Shown: positions 35,230 through 44,541 of the stretch, one piece after another | How the letters are laid out: each line of letters begins with the position of its first letter | How positions within the stretch are numbered: the stretch's first letter is position 1 | Assembly: GCF_014358015.1 (NCBI RefSeq) | Contig: NZ_JACONV010000027.1 | Coordinates: 1 to 58,052, forward strand | Direction of reading: 5' to 3' | DNA length: 58,052 bases | Origin: Pseudomonas triticifolii | Lineage (GTDB): Bacteria; Pseudomonadota; Gammaproteobacteria; Pseudomonadales; Pseudomonadaceae | Position numbers and translations under genes: made by a program | Notes under the pieces: generated by a model | What the model saw: only the letters and a program-made list of their open reading frames with translations | Told to the model about the DNA's origin: nothing | Database searches by the model: none

Positions 35230-35415
35230 ATGAACAGGCCTTCAGCCTCGCCACGCATCGTCTTACAGCCATGAAAGCTCCAGTTGAACGAAGAGCAGGT
35301 CCAGGGCGTACGCGAAGAACTGCAACGGCTCACCTGTCCTGGAGGACTCAAAGACTGGCCAGGTTATCAACGCGACGTGAATGAACCCGATCAGTGTGGC
35401 GATCGGCTTCGCTAA
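35230..35415 (+). pseudogene. 61-codon ORF with an in-frame TGA at codon 15
   Basis: A perfect AGGAGG (35216-35221) lies 8 bases before ATG 35230. The frame reads 14 codons, meets TGA at 35272-35274, then continues without another stop to TAA at 35413-35415. The second part (LNEEQVQGVREELQRL and on) has normal Pseudomonas codon use and looks like a real small helical protein. A single change at TGA would restore a 61-residue protein. Family not recognised. It lies in the 630-base gap between a chemoreceptor gene and tRNA-Met; the rest of that gap shows nothing else. Confidence 0.45.
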
Positions 35416-35493
35416 ACCCCTTGAAAAAGCGGCCTCGATAGCGGGTCGCAGGCTAACCGGTTGATCACACGCAATTATTTTTCACATTGACGC

Positions 35494-35522
35494 TTGACAC
35501 ATATGCGTTCTGCGCGAATAAT
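35494..35522 (+). promoter_or_regulatory. Promoter of tRNA-Met
   Basis: TTGACA (35494-35499), 17-bp spacer, AATAAT (35517-35522), then a GC-rich discriminator GCGCGCC typical of stable-RNA promoters, 11 bases before the tRNA. Confidence 0.75.
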
Positions 35523-35533
35523 GCGCGCCACTT

Positions 35534-35610
35534 GGCTACATAGCTCAGTTGGTTAGAGCATAGCATTCATAATGCTGGGGTCCGGGGTTCAAGTCCCTGT
35601 GTAGCCACCA
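35534..35610 (+). tRNA. tRNA-Met (CAT anticodon, elongator type)
   Basis: 77 bases with acceptor stem GGCTACA/TGTAGCC, D arm GCTCAGTTGGTTAGAGC, anticodon stem-loop AGCATTCATAATGCT (anticodon CAT), T loop GGTTCAAGTCC and encoded CCA. The paired first base (G-C) marks it as elongator rather than initiator tRNA. Confidence 0.96.
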
Positions 35611-35615
35611 AGTTC

Positions 35616-35650
35616 AACAAGAAGCCCGCCTCGTGCGGGCTTTCTTGTTT
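35616..35650 (+). terminator. Terminator after tRNA-Met
   Basis: Stem AAGCCCGC, 5-base loop, GCGGGCTT with further pairing of CAAG and CTTG, followed by T-rich sequence, 6 bases after the tRNA. Confidence 0.85.
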
Positions 35651-35897
35651 CTGGCTTTCCCTCATTGCATCCCCTGCGCCATCCCTCGGTGTATCGTCCT
35701 GTGTGTCTTTAGCAACTAATTGATGGTATCAACTGCCAGTGCGCTGAAGCGTTGCGTCCTGCTAAAGGCGTTCTGCGTCTTCTGCTGACGCAGCGGGCAA
35801 GTGAGACAGATAACCTGCTGCCCCATGAATGAACACCAAAGCGTGCCTGGCTGAATTTCAGTTGGGCACCCGGCATAAAATCGGCCACGGAATCGAC

Positions 35898-36281
35898 ATG
35901 CAAACCAACGCCAAAGATGGGCTGCTAGCAGGCTCTTGTCATTGTGGAAACGTGCGTGTGCTCATCCCGCATCTGCCCGCTCACGCTATCAAATGTAATT
36001 GCTCGATATGCCTGAGACTCGGTGCTGTTTGGGCTCAGTACGAAGCCGGTGCAGTCACGTTCGAAGGGCACCCTCAAAACACCTCATCGTACGTTTGGGG
36101 GCAGAAAACGCTGAGGACAATCCGTTGCAAAAATTGTGGATGTGTCACGCACTGGGAAGCCATCCTGCCCGAACCAGGTGTCGGCGTTGGCGTGAATATC
36201 AATAATTTCGATCGCGAACTGATCGGGATGACACCCGTGCGTCATTTCGACGGTGCCGATAGCTGGGCCTATCTAGAGTAA
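35898..36281 (+). CDS. GFA-family (glutathione-dependent formaldehyde-activating-like) protein
   Basis: 127-residue zinc protein with CHCG (GSCHCGNVRV), CNCSIC and CKNCGC cysteine pairs in GFA-fold order. Family members bind two zincs; most are not proven formaldehyde enzymes. The start at 35898 is chosen to give the compact domain; an in-frame extension to 35829 is possible. No operon partner. Confidence 0.8.
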   Translation: MQTNAKDGLLAGSCHCGNVRVLIPHLPAHAIKCNCSICLRLGAVWAQYEAGAVTFEGHPQNTSSYVWGQKTLRTIRCKNCGCVTHWEAILPEPGVGVGVNINNFDRELIGMTPVRHFDGADSWAYLE

Positions 36282-36400
36282 GGCGGGCACGTGTATTAGC
36301 AGGACGCCCGCAATTATGTCCCGTTCTACCGAGGCAAAGAGGCCGTCGATGAGTTTCCGAAAGTAGCCCGGTCTGGGCTGGCGCCGGGTTTTCAGCCCGC

Positions 36401-36658
36401 TTATGCCAGTCGCTTCATGGACAATTCCATCTGCCCCATGAGGTCTCTCTGCTCTTTCAGTGAAAGCACCAGCCGTGCAATGGATCTGCTGGTGGACAGC
36501 TCAGACAGAGGCAACCCCGTCACATAGAGCTGCAGGTCGCCTGATTCGGGGTTGAGGAGCTTGACGGAAAACGTGTCGTCCGCCGCCATGACGCATTCGC
36601 ATCGGGAGGGCGAAAAAGCTGTTTCGAGAACTCGTTGAAGATCGGGCTTTGAATACAT
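36401..36658 (-). CDS. DUF1652 protein
   Basis: 85-residue protein of the Pseudomonas DUF1652 family: FSPSRCECVMAADDTFSVKL and LSTSRSIARLVLSLKEQRD match its two conserved blocks. Cytoplasmic, function unknown. The 119 bases between it and the GFA gene contain a coding-like stretch on the plus strand (reading FYRGKEAVDEFPKV) with no start codon, possibly a remnant. Confidence 0.8.
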   Translation of the reverse strand: MYSKPDLQRVLETAFSPSRCECVMAADDTFSVKLLNPESGDLQLYVTGLPLSELSTSRSIARLVLSLKEQRDLMGQMELSMKRLA

Positions 36659-36937
36659 CGTGCATCCTCCGCTGACTAAATCGCTTCACCCAGAATAGTC
36701 GAGTACTACGCCAAAAAGCCAGGTAGATGGTCGGCAGCCGACGTTCCACCGACAATTACAAAATACGCCTCGATATTTTCTATCACGTAAAAATTTATGA
36801 TTACCCTTTTCTATTGATGACGTTGCACATTCTTTATTAGCCCCTCTACCCACTCTGTCGTATGTTCTCGACACTCAAGATGATGACGCTATGGCATCAT
36901 CGCCATACCCTATCCGGTAACTCCGAGCCCACCCCCC

Positions 36938-38584
36938 ATGAAAAAACCAGTTCGCCTTGCTACCCGCATCGGTCTCGGCTTCGCCGCTATCGTATCGCTG
37001 CTCGTTCTGATTACGGCCGTGGGTATCCAGCGTGTCGGCGTGATAGACGCCACGCTGCAAGACGTCAATGACAACGCAGCCAAGGTCCAGCGCTACGCCA
37101 TCAACTTTCGCGGCAGCGTGCACAATCGGGCCATCGCCATACGCGACGCCGTGCTGGTGAATAACGATCAGGACCTGGCCATCCATCTGGCTGAGGTTAC
37201 GAGCCTGGAAAAAGCCTACGCCGACTCGGCCCGCCCTATGGATGTGCTGATCAGTTCGCCGGGGGTGACACGCGAAGAGCAGGAACTGCTGCGCGCGATC
37301 AAAGACATTGAAGTGAAAACGCTGGCCTCGACCAGGGCTGTGATAGACCTGCGCCGCGCCGGTGACATTGCGGGTGCCCAGGCGCTGCTGCTCAGTCGCA
37401 CGTCAGGCGATTACAGTGAATGGTTGAAGCGCATCAACGCGCTGATCGATTACGAAGAAGCCACCATCAAGGCTCAGCTCAATGAGGTGCAGACAACCGC
37501 AAGCCGGTTTTCCGGATTGATGCTGCTGGCCACCGGCGCAGCCTTGCTGCTAAGCATCGCTCTGGCGTTCTTTATCATTCGCTTCGTGAAATCCACACTG
37601 GGCGCTGAACCTGTCGACGTCGCCGAAGCGATCCAGCAGTTGGCCGCTGGCGATCTGCGGCAGACCATCGTCACGCATTACCCCGACAGCGTGATGGGTG
37701 TGCTGAACACCACGCTTGGCCGCCTCGCCGACACTATCACCCAGGTGCGCCTGTCAGCGAATGAGGTCAATCAGTCTTCCAGCCAGCTTTCGGCGACCTC
37801 CGCACTCAACAATGACCACATCAGCCTTCAGACACGCGAGGCCGAGCAGGTTGCGACGGCCATCAAGCAGATGGCGGCAACGGTGAGTGAGGTGTCCGAT
37901 TATGCCTCCAGAGCGGCAACAGCCACCCGCGAGGCGGACAGCGAAGTCGAGAGCGGCAACCGCCTGGTGGCCGATACCACGCAAGCCATCGAAGAATTGG
38001 CAACGGCGCTGGGGCACACCACTGTCACTGTCGAAGAGGTGTCCAGGCACAGCGAAAGCATCGAGACCGTCATTGAAGTCATCAACTCCATTGCATCACA
38101 AACTAACCTGCTGGCGCTGAACGCAGCTATCGAAGCCGCTCGTGCAGGCGAGTACGGACGAGGATTTGCCGTGGTGGCCGATGAGGTACGTTCGCTGGCC
38201 AACCGTACTCAGCAGTCGACCCAGGAAATTCGTGAAATGATCGGCAACCTGCAAAGCGGAACCGAGGCTGCGGCACAGACCATGCGCAATTGTTGCGACC
38301 TGGTCACCCGGACGGTCACGCAAACCCGTAACGCTCAGAGTGCGCTGTCGAAAATCAGTCAGGAAGTAGGTGCCATCAATCAGATGAACGCCCAGATCGC
38401 CAGCGCTGCTGTCCAGCAAAGTGCGGTCGCCGAAGATGTTGCCAAAAACATCGGCCGCATCCACGACTCGACAGTCAGGTCGGCAGCAGGATCGCACCAG
38501 ATCGCGGGCGCCAGCAAAGCGCTGGAATTGCTCGCCGACCACCTGACCCAAAAAGTGGCCATTTTCAACGTGGGCACCCCCTGA
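36938..38584 (+). CDS. Methyl-accepting chemotaxis protein (four-helix-bundle type)
   Basis: 548 residues. Transmembrane 1 at about 10-32, a 160-residue helical periplasmic sensor like 4HB_MCP, transmembrane 2 at 192-217, HAMP, and signalling tip SIASQTNLLALNAAIEAARA near 380-400. No CheR pentapeptide at the C-terminus. Ligand unknown. Separated by 97 bases or more from the diguanylate cyclase downstream. Confidence 0.9.
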   Translation: MKKPVRLATRIGLGFAAIVSLLVLITAVGIQRVGVIDATLQDVNDNAAKVQRYAINFRGSVHNRAIAIRDAVLVNNDQDLAIHLAEVTSLEKAYADSARPMDVLISSPGVTREEQELLRAIKDIEVKTLASTRAVIDLRRAGDIAGAQALLLSRTSGDYSEWLKRINALIDYEEATIKAQLNEVQTTASRFSGLMLLATGAALLLSIALAFFIIRFVKSTLGAEPVDVAEAIQQLAAGDLRQTIVTHYPDSVMGVLNTTLGRLADTITQVRLSANEVNQSSSQLSATSALNNDHISLQTREAEQVATAIKQMAATVSEVSDYASRAATATREADSEVESGNRLVADTTQAIEELATALGHTTVTVEEVSRHSESIETVIEVINSIASQTNLLALNAAIEAARAGEYGRGFAVVADEVRSLANRTQQSTQEIREMIGNLQSGTEAAAQTMRNCCDLVTRTVTQTRNAQSALSKISQEVGAINQMNAQIASAAVQQSAVAEDVAKNIGRIHDSTVRSAAGSHQIAGASKALELLADHLTQKVAIFNVGTP

Positions 38585-38744
38585 GCCAAGGGCGCTACCT
38601 CTGTAAATCGTATTCACGTGACCCCGGCAAAAACGGACAACGCCTTGCCGTAAAATATCGGCAGCTAAAAGCACACATCGAATGATGGCACTAAGACATC
38701 GTCTACGCTGTCGTAAAAGACTCGTTGCTATTACCCGGTGCCGC

Positions 38745-39941
38745 ATGCTCACTCCCGCCCTAGACCGTTCAGGCCTTGAAGACTCGCAGACGCTTGCCGA
38801 GGTCGAGCGAACGATTGCCTCAGGGGTGAGCAGGTTGAGGTTCAGCCCGGCGCTCGAACAACGGTATGAGGCGGATACGCAGCAACAGCGACGTCGCTTC
38901 ATCACTGCTGTGGGTATCGTCGGTGTGGTGGTGTACAACCTCTACCTGATCAGCGACTGGCTGATGCTGCGCGATGTATTCGTCTATGCAGCGCTGGGCA
39001 GACTGTGCGTGATTACCCCGATGCTTATCGCCATGTTGCTACTGATTCAGCGCATGAAGTCCAGATGGGCCATGGAGACGACTGCGGCGGTCGGCACGGT
39101 ACTGTCGTCGCTGATGCCACTGGCCGTCATGTTGTACAGCGACACCCCCTATAAACTCCACTACCAGTTGGGCATGCTGCTGGTCATGGTGTACTGCACG
39201 ATGATCCAGCAGTTGCCGTTTCGCTACGCCGCCGTTGCAATGCCGTGCATGCTTACCATCCTGCTTGTCATTACCCACCTCGCCGCCTTCCCTGATGCCA
39301 TGACCTGGCAGGCCAATGCATTGCTCTTCGTCTGCACCGTGGCTCTATTGTTGATGGCGTCCTACTTCCTCGAGCGAGGTGCCCGGCTGAGCTATCTATT
39401 CGCGCTGCGCGGGCGGTTGCTGCACGTGCAGTTGATGGAAGTCGCGCGCACCGATGCCCTGACCCGACTGTTCAATCGCCGCTATCTGGACGAGCTGGTG
39501 ACCTCGATCTGGGAGCGAGCGCGTGATAAGCCAACGAAGGTCGCGTTCATCCTGCTGGACATCGACCATTTCAAATCCTACAACGACAACTACGGTCACC
39601 CTCAGGGCGACAGCTGCCTGAAGCTGATGAGTCAGGTGATTCAGCAGAACGCACAGGAAAAGGGTGCCGTGGCGTTTCGCTACGGCGGTGAGGAGATTCT
39701 GATTCTGATGGTCAACACGGACGCGGCTCAGGCCAGGGATCTTGCCGATACCCTGAAAGCCGCGCTGGCCATGCTAAAACTGCCCCATCCGGCGCAAGGT
39801 GACGGCGCAGTGGTCACTATCAGTCTGGGCGTCGCGGCGGCAACCGCACCCAGCGCCACGGCCGATCAGTTGATCAACGCCGCTGATATCGCGCTTTACG
39901 CGGCCAAGCACGCCGGGCGCAACTGCATCCGTATGGCCTGA
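38745..39941 (+). CDS. Membrane-bound diguanylate cyclase (GGDEF)
   Basis: 398 residues. Six hydrophobic segments between about 50 and 220, then a GGDEF domain from LTRLFNRRYLDELV with the active-site motif GGEEI near 314-318, so it should make cyclic di-GMP from GTP. The inhibitory RxxD site is absent (EKGA at that place), predicting no product inhibition at an I-site. Start is uncertain: ATG 38745 gives the family-like N-terminus, ATG 38682 adds 21 Arg-rich residues; neither has a good ribosome site. Confidence 0.88.
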   Translation: MLTPALDRSGLEDSQTLAEVERTIASGVSRLRFSPALEQRYEADTQQQRRRFITAVGIVGVVVYNLYLISDWLMLRDVFVYAALGRLCVITPMLIAMLLLIQRMKSRWAMETTAAVGTVLSSLMPLAVMLYSDTPYKLHYQLGMLLVMVYCTMIQQLPFRYAAVAMPCMLTILLVITHLAAFPDAMTWQANALLFVCTVALLLMASYFLERGARLSYLFALRGRLLHVQLMEVARTDALTRLFNRRYLDELVTSIWERARDKPTKVAFILLDIDHFKSYNDNYGHPQGDSCLKLMSQVIQQNAQEKGAVAFRYGGEEILILMVNTDAAQARDLADTLKAALAMLKLPHPAQGDGAVVTISLGVAAATAPSATADQLINAADIALYAAKHAGRNCIRMA

Positions 39942-40038
39942 AGCGACGCTGTCAGGTTCGTGCGCGGCGACTGGGCTTTACCCTGTTTGCGTAGCGCTCT
40001 ACTCTCCCGGACTGCAATCAATGGCTGGGAGCCACCGT

Positions 40039-40467
40039 ATGAGCGTGCACATCGAAGTCAAGACCGACCCCACCGAGGACGACCGTCTGGCGATTCTGGA
40101 GCCTCTGAGGCGCTACAACGCCCAGCAGGCCGGGGATGGACTGTCAGAAAAAATCGCGCTGCTGGTACGTGATGACCAGACAGGGGAGATCATTGGCGGC
40201 CTCCATGCGCGGGTTCTTTATCGCTGGCTGTTCATCGAGCTACTGGTGGTGCCTGAGCAAACCAGAGGACAAGGCACGGGCAGCCGCCTGATGCAGATGG
40301 CCGAGGAGCTGGCCATCGACAAAGGTTGCGTCGGAATCTGGCTGGACACCTTCGACTTTCAGGCACCGGACTTTTATCGACGCCACGGCTACACCGAATT
40401 TGGCCAGATCGACGATTACCCACCTGGCCACACACGCTTCTTTTTTCAGAAGCGCTTGAGCCTCTGA
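40039..40467 (+). CDS. GNAT-family N-acetyltransferase
   Basis: 142 residues. The acetyl-CoA loop RGQGTGSRLMQMAEE follows strand LLVVPEQT, and YRRHGYTEFG is the usual C-terminal motif. Substrate unknown. ATG 40039 follows GGGAG by about 9 bases, favouring it over ATG 40021. Confidence 0.88.
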   Translation: MSVHIEVKTDPTEDDRLAILEPLRRYNAQQAGDGLSEKIALLVRDDQTGEIIGGLHARVLYRWLFIELLVVPEQTRGQGTGSRLMQMAEELAIDKGCVGIWLDTFDFQAPDFYRRHGYTEFGQIDDYPPGHTRFFFQKRLSL

Positions 40468-40489
40468 CCGAATGCGTCATTCGTAAACG

Positions 40490-40510
40490 CCGCGCGTCCG
40501 GGACGCGCGG
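40490..40510. terminator. Hairpin between acetyltransferase and chemoreceptor genes
   Basis: CCGCGCGTCC, one-base centre, GGACGCGCGG; near-perfect inverted repeat between two convergent genes. No long T run, so probably a bidirectional barrier. Confidence 0.6.
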
Positions 40511-40524
40511 TCCTTGCTCAACCA

Positions 40525-42165
40525 TCAGACCTTGAATTTGCCCACAAGGTTGTTGAATGAGATAGCCAGACGCGAGAGTTCCTGGCTAGACGCGCTGGTC
40601 TGGTTGGCGCCAGCGGCGGTCTGGGTGGAAAGGTCCTGAATGTTGATCAGGTTGCGATCCACTTCGCGAGCCACGTGGGACTGCTCTTCCGAGGCCGTCG
40701 CAATCAGCATGTTACGGTCGTTGATTTCCGAGATGCTCAGGGCAATGCGTTCCAGCGATTGACCCGTGGCCTGCGCCAGCGACTGCGTATTGCTGGCCAG
40801 TGTGCGGCTATTGCCCATGGCGCGAACCGCCTGGTCAGCGCTGCTCTGGACGCTGCCGATCATCGCCTCGATCTCACCAGTGGAGGCCTGGGTACGCGCG
40901 GCCAACGCACGCACTTCATCAGCCACGACCGCAAAGCCCCGGCCTTGCTCGCCTGCACGGGCCGCTTCAATAGCTGCGTTGAGCGCCAGCAGGTTGGTCT
41001 GTTCGGCAATGCCGCGAATCACGTCCAGCACCTGCCCGATTTCGCGAACACGTCCTGCCAGTTCTTCCACCATCGCGGTGGAACTGCTGATCTCGCTGCT
41101 CACTGTATTGATGGCGTTCACCGCTTCACGCGCCTGGTCACGACCGTTGGCGGCCTCGGTACTGGTCAGCTTCGAGGCATCGGAGGTCGACATGGCGTTG
41201 CGTGCTACCTCTTCAACGGCGGCAGTCATTTCCGTGACGGCAGTGGCAGCCAACTGGATTTCGTCATTCTGACGCGTCAGACCACGACTGCTTTCCTCGG
41301 TCACCGCATTCAACTCCTCGGCGGCCGAAGCGAGCTGGTCCGCCGCGCTGGAAATCTGCCCGATGGTGCTCTTGAGGCTGCTCTGCATATCCCCCAGCGC
41401 GGACAGCATCAGCCCGGCTTCATCGCGATGAGTGCTGACAATCGGCTGGGTCAGGTCGCCGCCTGCAATGCGCTGCGCATTGACCAGCGCAGAGGCAATC
41501 GGCCGGCTGATCACGCGGCTGATGAACATCCCCAGCAGGAACGCCGCCAGGAAGGCGACACCGATGCCGATGTAAAGATTGAGCTTGGCAGCGGACTCGG
41601 TCTTGCCAGCAGCGACGGCACCCTCACCCGTCTGGCGAGCGTTGGAGTCCACCATGATGTTCAGCTCATTCATAATCTTGCGATAGATGTCGCGCACCTC
41701 GCCGTCGATCAGGGATCTTGCCGCCACGATGTCACCGGACATTGCCACGCTGATGGCCCGATCAACTAATGCCTGATAAGCAGGCCAGTCTTTGTCCATC
41801 AGCTCCGCAGCGGCGCGCTCGTCGTCCGCAAGCGGCGTACTGCGGTAGATGGCGTAAGCCTTTTCAGCCTGAGCACGGTTTTCACGCAAGTTAGCAATAA
41901 CCTCGTCCTTGGCGCTCTGCGGCGCATTAGCGGCTACTGCCGACAGCAGGCGGTACAAGTCACGGTTCTGGGCAATGGCGTTGGTCTTGGTCTCGCTGGT
42001 TTTGGCGACCGAGACCAGGTTGTTGGAGAACGTGAGCTTGAGTCTCTCGGAAAGGTCACCGATGCCCTGACTACCGATCATGCCTACCACAAGGGTGATG
42101 AGCGCACAGAGCGCGAACGAGATGAAGAGTTTGGTGGACAGCTTGGCGTTGTAGAACCAGTTCAT
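40525..42165 (-). CDS. Methyl-accepting chemotaxis protein (four-helix-bundle type)
   Basis: 546 residues from ATG 42165. Transmembrane 1 at about 10-32, helical sensor, transmembrane 2 at about 196-217, HAMP ending AQRIAGGDLTQPI, signalling tip GIAEQTNLLALNAAIEAARA near 400. C-terminus NNLVGKFKV lacks the pentapeptide. Longer in-frame starts exist but add a non-family Arg/His-rich stretch. Confidence 0.9.
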   Translation of the reverse strand: MNWFYNAKLSTKLFISFALCALITLVVGMIGSQGIGDLSERLKLTFSNNLVSVAKTSETKTNAIAQNRDLYRLLSAVAANAPQSAKDEVIANLRENRAQAEKAYAIYRSTPLADDERAAAELMDKDWPAYQALVDRAISVAMSGDIVAARSLIDGEVRDIYRKIMNELNIMVDSNARQTGEGAVAAGKTESAAKLNLYIGIGVAFLAAFLLGMFISRVISRPIASALVNAQRIAGGDLTQPIVSTHRDEAGLMLSALGDMQSSLKSTIGQISSAADQLASAAEELNAVTEESSRGLTRQNDEIQLAATAVTEMTAAVEEVARNAMSTSDASKLTSTEAANGRDQAREAVNAINTVSSEISSSTAMVEELAGRVREIGQVLDVIRGIAEQTNLLALNAAIEAARAGEQGRGFAVVADEVRALAARTQASTGEIEAMIGSVQSSADQAVRAMGNSRTLASNTQSLAQATGQSLERIALSISEINDRNMLIATASEEQSHVAREVDRNLINIQDLSTQTAAGANQTSASSQELSRLAISFNNLVGKFKV

Positions 42166-42444
42166 GACAGAACCCTTAGTCAAAACAGCTGGGTGAGGCT
42201 CCCTTACAAAACGCGTGCATGCGTCGACGTGGAGCTCCATGTACACCGTCTATCGGCAATGCACCAAAACACTAAAGTGTACGAACGATACTTTCTGAGA
42301 TGACGTAAGAGCTTTCTCACGGAACGCCTTGTCCTTAGGGAACGTTGAAACATGCTGAGAGCAATACGCTTTTGTGTAACAGGAACTTTCCAGCTGCCCT
42401 GCGTTACTATTTCCAGTCTTTATCAGTCAGAGCCTTAAATCAGG

Positions 42445-44454
42445 ATGCACCCCTCGCCCGCAACACAGCCTGCTTCGTTACCTGTCGTTCTTGCCGGTCC
42501 CGTACTGCGCCGCCAGGAAGCCAATCGTCTGGTTTTATGGCTCGTGGGCTCACGCCCACTGCCCCTGACGTTGCGCCTGCGGGTTGTCGGGCACGCTGAT
42601 GCGGCGTTCGCGGACTACCCGCTCGACGACCAGCAATGCCAGGTCATTGCCATCGGCCAGCGTGCGTTCATCCATTTAATTGATGTGCATCTGGACCGTG
42701 AGCTGCCCCGGGACTGCCTGATCGACTACGATCTGCGCATCGACGACGAGCAGACCGGCATTGCCGACTGGGCACCTCACCTGCTGTACAGCGGCGCGAG
42801 CTACCCCAACTTCGTGGTGCGCAGCACCATCGACCACATGCTCCACGGCTCGTGTCGCAAGCCTCATCACGGCTCGGCGGAAGGATTGCTGTGCGTTGAC
42901 CGCCTCTTGGCGGAGTCTACCGATCCGTTGCAGCGCCCCGCGCTGCTGATGATGAGTGGCGATCAGGTTTACTCGGACGACGTTGCAGGCCCGATGCTGC
43001 GCGAGATTCACCTGCTGATCGACCGTCTGGGATTGTTCGACGAGATGCTTGAAGGTGCAGTGGTTGATGACAGCCAGAGCCTGTATGACCACCCGGCCAG
43101 CTATTATCAGCGCGCCGACCTGCTGCCCGCCTTGAAAAGCAATGACACGCTGCGTGAGCGTTTCTTCGGCGGCACCAGCAAGCCAGTATTCACCAGCGCG
43201 ACCGCCGACAACCATCTGGTGACGCTGGCAGAGGTCATGGCGATGTACCTGCTGGTCTGGTCGCCGACCCCTTGGTCCCTGGTCAAACCGGACATGCCGG
43301 CGCTCGACACCGAAGAGCGCGAGCGTTATGCCAGGGAACAGGTGATCATCGACGATTTCCGTGACGGCCTGGGTGGCGTCGCTCGCGCCATGGCGCACCT
43401 GCCGTGCATGATGATATTCGATGACCACGACATCACCGACGACTGGAACCTGTCAGCGAACTGGGAACAGACCGCTTATGGCCATCCCTTTTCGAAACGC
43501 ATTATCGGCAACGCGCTGATCGCCTACCTGCTGTGTCAGGGCTGGGGCAACAACCCGGACGCGCTGAGCGAACTCATCGGGCAAGCCCAGATACTGAGCA
43601 AGGAAGCGCTCAGCGACAACCATCAGTTGCGCAGCAAGACTCAGGATGCGCTGATTGATCAACTGTTGAAATTTCAGCAATGGCACTACGTGCTGCCGAC
43701 CCGCCCCGCGCTGGTGGTGCTGGACACGCGCACGCGTCGCTGGCGCAGTGAATCGAACTTCAATCACCCGTCCGGCCTGATGGACTGGGAAGCGCTGTGC
43801 GAACTGCAGCAGGAACTGATTGATCACAAATCAGCCATCATCGTTTCGCCTGCGCCGATCTTCGGGGTCAAGCTGATCGAGGCCATCCAGCGTATTTTCA
43901 GCTGGTGCGGCTACCCGTTGCTGGTCGATGCGGAAAACTGGATGGCCCATCGTGGCGCTGCCCAGGTCATTCTGAACATCTTCCGGCACTCCAGAACGCC
44001 GGGCAATTACGTGATCCTGTCGGGTGATGTTCACTACTCATTCGTCTATGAAATCCTGATTCGCCATCGCAATGGCGGCCCCCGTATCTGGCAAATCACC
44101 AGCAGTGGAATCAAGAATGAATTCCCTCGACGTCTGCTGGACACTTTTGATCGGTTGAATCGGTGGTTATACTCGCCACGTTCGCCGCTGAACTGGTTCA
44201 CCCAGCGACGCCTGATGAAGGTAATCCCACGGACGCCAGAACACAGCAAAGCCGGCGAACGGCTGTGGAATTCTGCGGGTGTGGGTCAGGTTTTGTTCAA
44301 CGACAAAGGCCAGCCAACGCTGATCAACCAGCTCAATGCCAATGGCGCGCCACCTACCCGCTTCGTCGAACCGGAAGAATACAGAGACGAGCGGTCCAGT
44401 TCGGATCGCCGTTTTCTGGAAAACGACAGGGAAACGAGCGATAGTCACCGCTGA
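42445..44454 (+). CDS. PhoD-like alkaline phosphatase family protein
   Basis: 669 residues. Metal-ligand motifs of the PhoD metallophosphatase fold appear in order: MMSGDQVYSDD near 168, MIFDDHDITDDWN near 325 and ILSGDVHYSF near 523. There is no signal peptide and the protein is longer than secreted PhoD, so a cytoplasmic phosphodiesterase or phosphatase is likely. It is followed after 87 bases by pcs on the same strand, hinting at a phospholipid connection (inference). Confidence 0.82.
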   Translation: MHPSPATQPASLPVVLAGPVLRRQEANRLVLWLVGSRPLPLTLRLRVVGHADAAFADYPLDDQQCQVIAIGQRAFIHLIDVHLDRELPRDCLIDYDLRIDDEQTGIADWAPHLLYSGASYPNFVVRSTIDHMLHGSCRKPHHGSAEGLLCVDRLLAESTDPLQRPALLMMSGDQVYSDDVAGPMLREIHLLIDRLGLFDEMLEGAVVDDSQSLYDHPASYYQRADLLPALKSNDTLRERFFGGTSKPVFTSATADNHLVTLAEVMAMYLLVWSPTPWSLVKPDMPALDTEERERYAREQVIIDDFRDGLGGVARAMAHLPCMMIFDDHDITDDWNLSANWEQTAYGHPFSKRIIGNALIAYLLCQGWGNNPDALSELIGQAQILSKEALSDNHQLRSKTQDALIDQLLKFQQWHYVLPTRPALVVLDTRTRRWRSESNFNHPSGLMDWEALCELQQELIDHKSAIIVSPAPIFGVKLIEAIQRIFSWCGYPLLVDAENWMAHRGAAQVILNIFRHSRTPGNYVILSGDVHYSFVYEILIRHRNGGPRIWQITSSGIKNEFPRRLLDTFDRLNRWLYSPRSPLNWFTQRRLMKVIPRTPEHSKAGERLWNSAGVGQVLFNDKGQPTLINQLNANGAPPTRFVEPEEYRDERSSSDRRFLENDRETSDSHR

Positions 44455-44541
44455 ACCTTATCGCCGGTTGCCGGGTCGATAGTTGCTACCGGTCAGGTTT
44501 ACGGCAAACCCTGACAAGCATTATTTCCTGGAGAGCGCCCC

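Noticed and set aside
35067..35384. 105-codon plus-strand ORF before tRNA-Met
   Set aside because: Arg-rich and low-complexity reading; the overlapping frame with AGGAGG and ATG at 35230 has far better coding character.
35534..35610. tRNA-Met as integration site of a genomic island
   Set aside because: No integrase gene and no repeat of the tRNA 3' end was noticed within the window.
40675..41769. 364-codon plus-strand open frame opposite a chemoreceptor gene
   Set aside because: Antisense shadow of the signalling domain; no promoter, ribosome site or domain.
42240..42257. TGTACA at 42240 as another LitR-type operator
   Set aside because: The position 12 bases downstream reads AATGCA-like sequence, not a TGTAYA half-site, and no light-cluster gene is nearby.
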